Origin: Bordetella parapertussis
GTDB lineage: Bacteria > Pseudomonadota > Gammaproteobacteria > Burkholderiales > Burkholderiaceae_C
Direction of reading: 5' to 3'
Assembly (NCBI GenBank): GCA_945870575.1
Contig: CAMBSK010000010.1
Coordinates: 11,496 to 75,495 of the forward strand
Length of the DNA stretch: 64,000 nucleotides
Shown: positions 62,733-64,000 of the stretch, in pieces
How the letters are laid out: each line of letters begins with the position of its first letter
Numbering within the stretch: position 1 is the first letter of the stretch
The notes under the pieces: model-generated
The model's database searches: none
What the model was told of the DNA's origin: nothing
The model's input: the letters and a program-made list of their open reading frames with translations, nothing else
Program-made: the position numbers and the translations under genes

Positions 62733-63347
62733 ATGCCATGGCGCAGGTTTCTACTTTGGCCGCATGCGACAAGCTTGCTTCACGGGCTGTTGTCGCTGCC
62801 TTTCATCTGGCTGCTGTGGGCCTTGTTCAATGACGCACTCGGCGCTAACCCTGCTGAAGCCTTGAGCCGTTCCACCGGTGACTGGACTTTGCGTTTTTTG
62901 TGTCTGGTGCTGGCAGTCACCCCGTTGCGTCACATCACACACACGCCTGAGCTGATTCGATTTCGCCGCAGCTTGGGGCTGGCCACATTCTTCTATGCCT
63001 GTTTGCACCTGCTGTGCTACGCCTGGTTTGACCAGGGTTTTGAGCTCAACGATATCGCTAAAGACCTGGTCAAGCGACCCTTCATCTGGCTGGGCATGCT
63101 GGGTTTTGTGTTCATGCTGCCGCTGGCATTGACTTCAAGTAACGCCGCATTACGTAGTTTGGGTGCGAAACGCTGGCGGCAATTACATAGCCTGGTTTAT
63201 GTGCTGCCGCTATTCGCGCTGCTGCATTTTTACTGGATGCGCGCGGGCAAAAACAATTTTGCTGAGGTCTGGGTTTATGCTTGTGTGCTCGGCAGTTTGT
63301 TGGTTTATCGCTTTTTGCGCTGGCTACAGAAAAAATTTCCCGCCTAG
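62733..63347 (+). CDS. msrQ: protein-methionine-sulfoxide reductase heme-binding subunit MsrQ
   Basis: MsrQ is the heme b membrane partner that feeds quinol electrons to MsrP. The 204-residue protein has about six membrane helices; LRFLCLVLAVTPLRHI with FYACLHLLCYAWF and LHSLVYVLPLFALLHFYWM carry the conserved His residues that ligate heme. It overlaps the 3' end of the convergent lysA gene by 4 bases. Confidence 0.93.
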   Translation: MPWRRFLLWPHATSLLHGLLSLPFIWLLWALFNDALGANPAEALSRSTGDWTLRFLCLVLAVTPLRHITHTPELIRFRRSLGLATFFYACLHLLCYAWFDQGFELNDIAKDLVKRPFIWLGMLGFVFMLPLALTSSNAALRSLGAKRWRQLHSLVYVLPLFALLHFYWMRAGKNNFAEVWVYACVLGSLLVYRFLRWLQKKFPA

Positions 63348-64000
63348 ACCAGATGCTCGCCGCGCATTTGATCTTGCACGGTTTCACGCGCGCGAATCAC
63401 ATGCGATTTGTGTGCGTCGACCAGCACCTCGGCCGGCCGTCCGCGCGTGTTGTAGTTGCTGGCCATGCTCATGCAATACGCCCCTGCTGACAGCACCGCC
63501 AGTGTGTCGCCCGCCTGCACATTCAATGCCCGGTCGCGGCCTATCCAGTCCCCGCTTTCACACACCGGTCCGACCACGTCGTACACCTGAGCGGCCGCAT
63601 CGCTCAGCGACAAGGGCACGATCTGGTGGAAGGCCTCGTACATGGCCGGGCGCGGCAAATCATTCATGGCCGCGTCAATGATGCAAAAGTTTTTTTGTTC
63701 GCCGGGTTTGATGAATTGCACTTGTGTCAAACACACGCCGGCATTGCCCACCAGTGAGCGCCCCGGTTCAATCATCAACTGACGGTCGCCGAAACCGCGT
63801 TCATCCAGACGCGCCAATAACCTGGTCCACAAATCATCGGCTGCGGGCGGCGTGTCGCCGTTGTAATTAATGCCCAGGCCGCCGCCGAAATCCAAATGGT
63901 GAATTGGGATGCCTGCACTTTCAATCTGCTCGACCAGATCCAGCACCTTGTCCAGCGCATCCAGATAAGGCTCGGTGGTGGTGATTTGCGAGCCGATATG
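63344..64000 (-). CDS. lysA: diaminopimelate decarboxylase, 3' part only
   Basis: LysA makes lysine from meso-diaminopimelate with PLP. Only the C-terminal 218 or so residues are inside the window; the open frame runs to the window end, where the sequence reads HIGSQITTTEPYLDALDKVL. Recognisable parts are DFGGGLGINYNGD (PLP phosphate loop), IEPGRSLVGNAG, VGPVCESGDWIGRDR (catalytic Cys) and GAYCMSMASNYNTRGRPAEVLV. The partial frame from 63946 is not the true start. Confidence 0.93.
   Translation of the reverse strand, partial: HIGSQITTTEPYLDALDKVLDLVEQIESAGIPIHHLDFGGGLGINYNGDTPPAADDLWTRLLARLDERGFGDRQLMIEPGRSLVGNAGVCLTQVQFIKPGEQKNFCIIDAAMNDLPRPAMYEAFHQIVPLSLSDAAAQVYDVVGPVCESGDWIGRDRALNVQAGDTLAVLSAGAYCMSMASNYNTRGRPAEVLVDAHKSHVIRARETVQDQMRGEHLV

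Noticed and set aside
1..64000. CRISPR array, prophage or insertion sequence
   Set aside because: No regularly spaced repeats, transposase, integrase or phage structural genes were seen.

Overview
The window is a contiguous piece of a betaproteobacterial chromosome, most likely from the order Burkholderiales. The evidence is protein family content and gene order: hisCBHAF / hisIE-hinT-tatABC-degS-like protease-NIF3, petABC-sspA-sspB, secA-argJ-DUF815-nudix with zapD-coaE-pilC-pilB, engB divergent from a diheme cytochrome c4, msrPQ-lysA, and metK divergent from two LpxL-type acyltransferases. There is no plasmid, phage or insertion sequence, and I see no CRISPR array or rRNA. One tRNA gene (Thr, anticodon TGT) is present.

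Layout. 1-9.3 kb: ruvA-ruvB, a histidine phosphatase, a TetR regulator with a small secreted DUF2147 protein, an enoyl-CoA hydratase and a hotdog thioesterase, an Atm1-type ABC exporter, a soluble lytic transglycosylase and 5-formyl-THF cyclo-ligase. 9.4-17.4 kb: a metallo-beta-lactamase-fold protein with an altered metal motif, a DUF6279 lipoprotein, glmU-glmS, a cyclophilin lipoprotein, a peroxiredoxin, an orphan ORF and a shrunken GIY-YIG nuclease. 17.5-29.2 kb: histidine biosynthesis and the Tat translocase. 29.2-36.4 kb: a membrane-anchored HtrA protease, NIF3, pdxA, the cytochrome bc1 complex, sspA/sspB and tRNA-Thr. 36.4-45.9 kb: a DciA-like protein, secA, argJ, a DUF815 ATPase, nudix, zapD, coaE and two type IV pilus/type II secretion assembly genes. 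46-53.2 kb: a DUF47-pit phosphate transport pair behind a candidate PHO box, a YqiA esterase with a tiny coupled upstream ORF, a serine hydrolase, an SDR, an MFS exporter, a secreted HELVH protein and an ankyrin protein. 53.4-64 kb: a PQQ dehydrogenase with a diheme cytochrome c, metK, two lipid A acyltransferases, a dead methyltransferase, an alpha/beta hydrolase, engB, cytochrome c4, msrPQ and the 3' part of lysA.

The most unusual region is the ~4.1-kb island at about 22316-26400. It splits the histidine operon between hisF and hisI. It holds one intact toxin-antitoxin pair (HigB/RelE-like plus HTH antidote) with a palindromic operator inside its promoter, and then a series of decayed modules: a HicB with only the HicA tail left, a frameshifted PF09720-type antitoxin, a HicA tail overlapping a HicB that lacks its DNA-binding domain, a HicB-like ORF without a start codon, and a PF09720-type antitoxin followed by the C-terminal tail of a RelE/ParE toxin. 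Among them sit a tightly overlapping three-gene lipoprotein/membrane-peptide cassette and an integron attC-like site. I read this as a relic cassette array in which toxins were lost and antitoxin pieces remain. That reading is inference; the individual remnants are visible in the translated sequence.

Other decay: the GIY-YIG nuclease next to hisC lacks two internal blocks including the catalytic-Glu region, and a methyltransferase gene after the lpxL pair carries a nonsense codon and two deletions.
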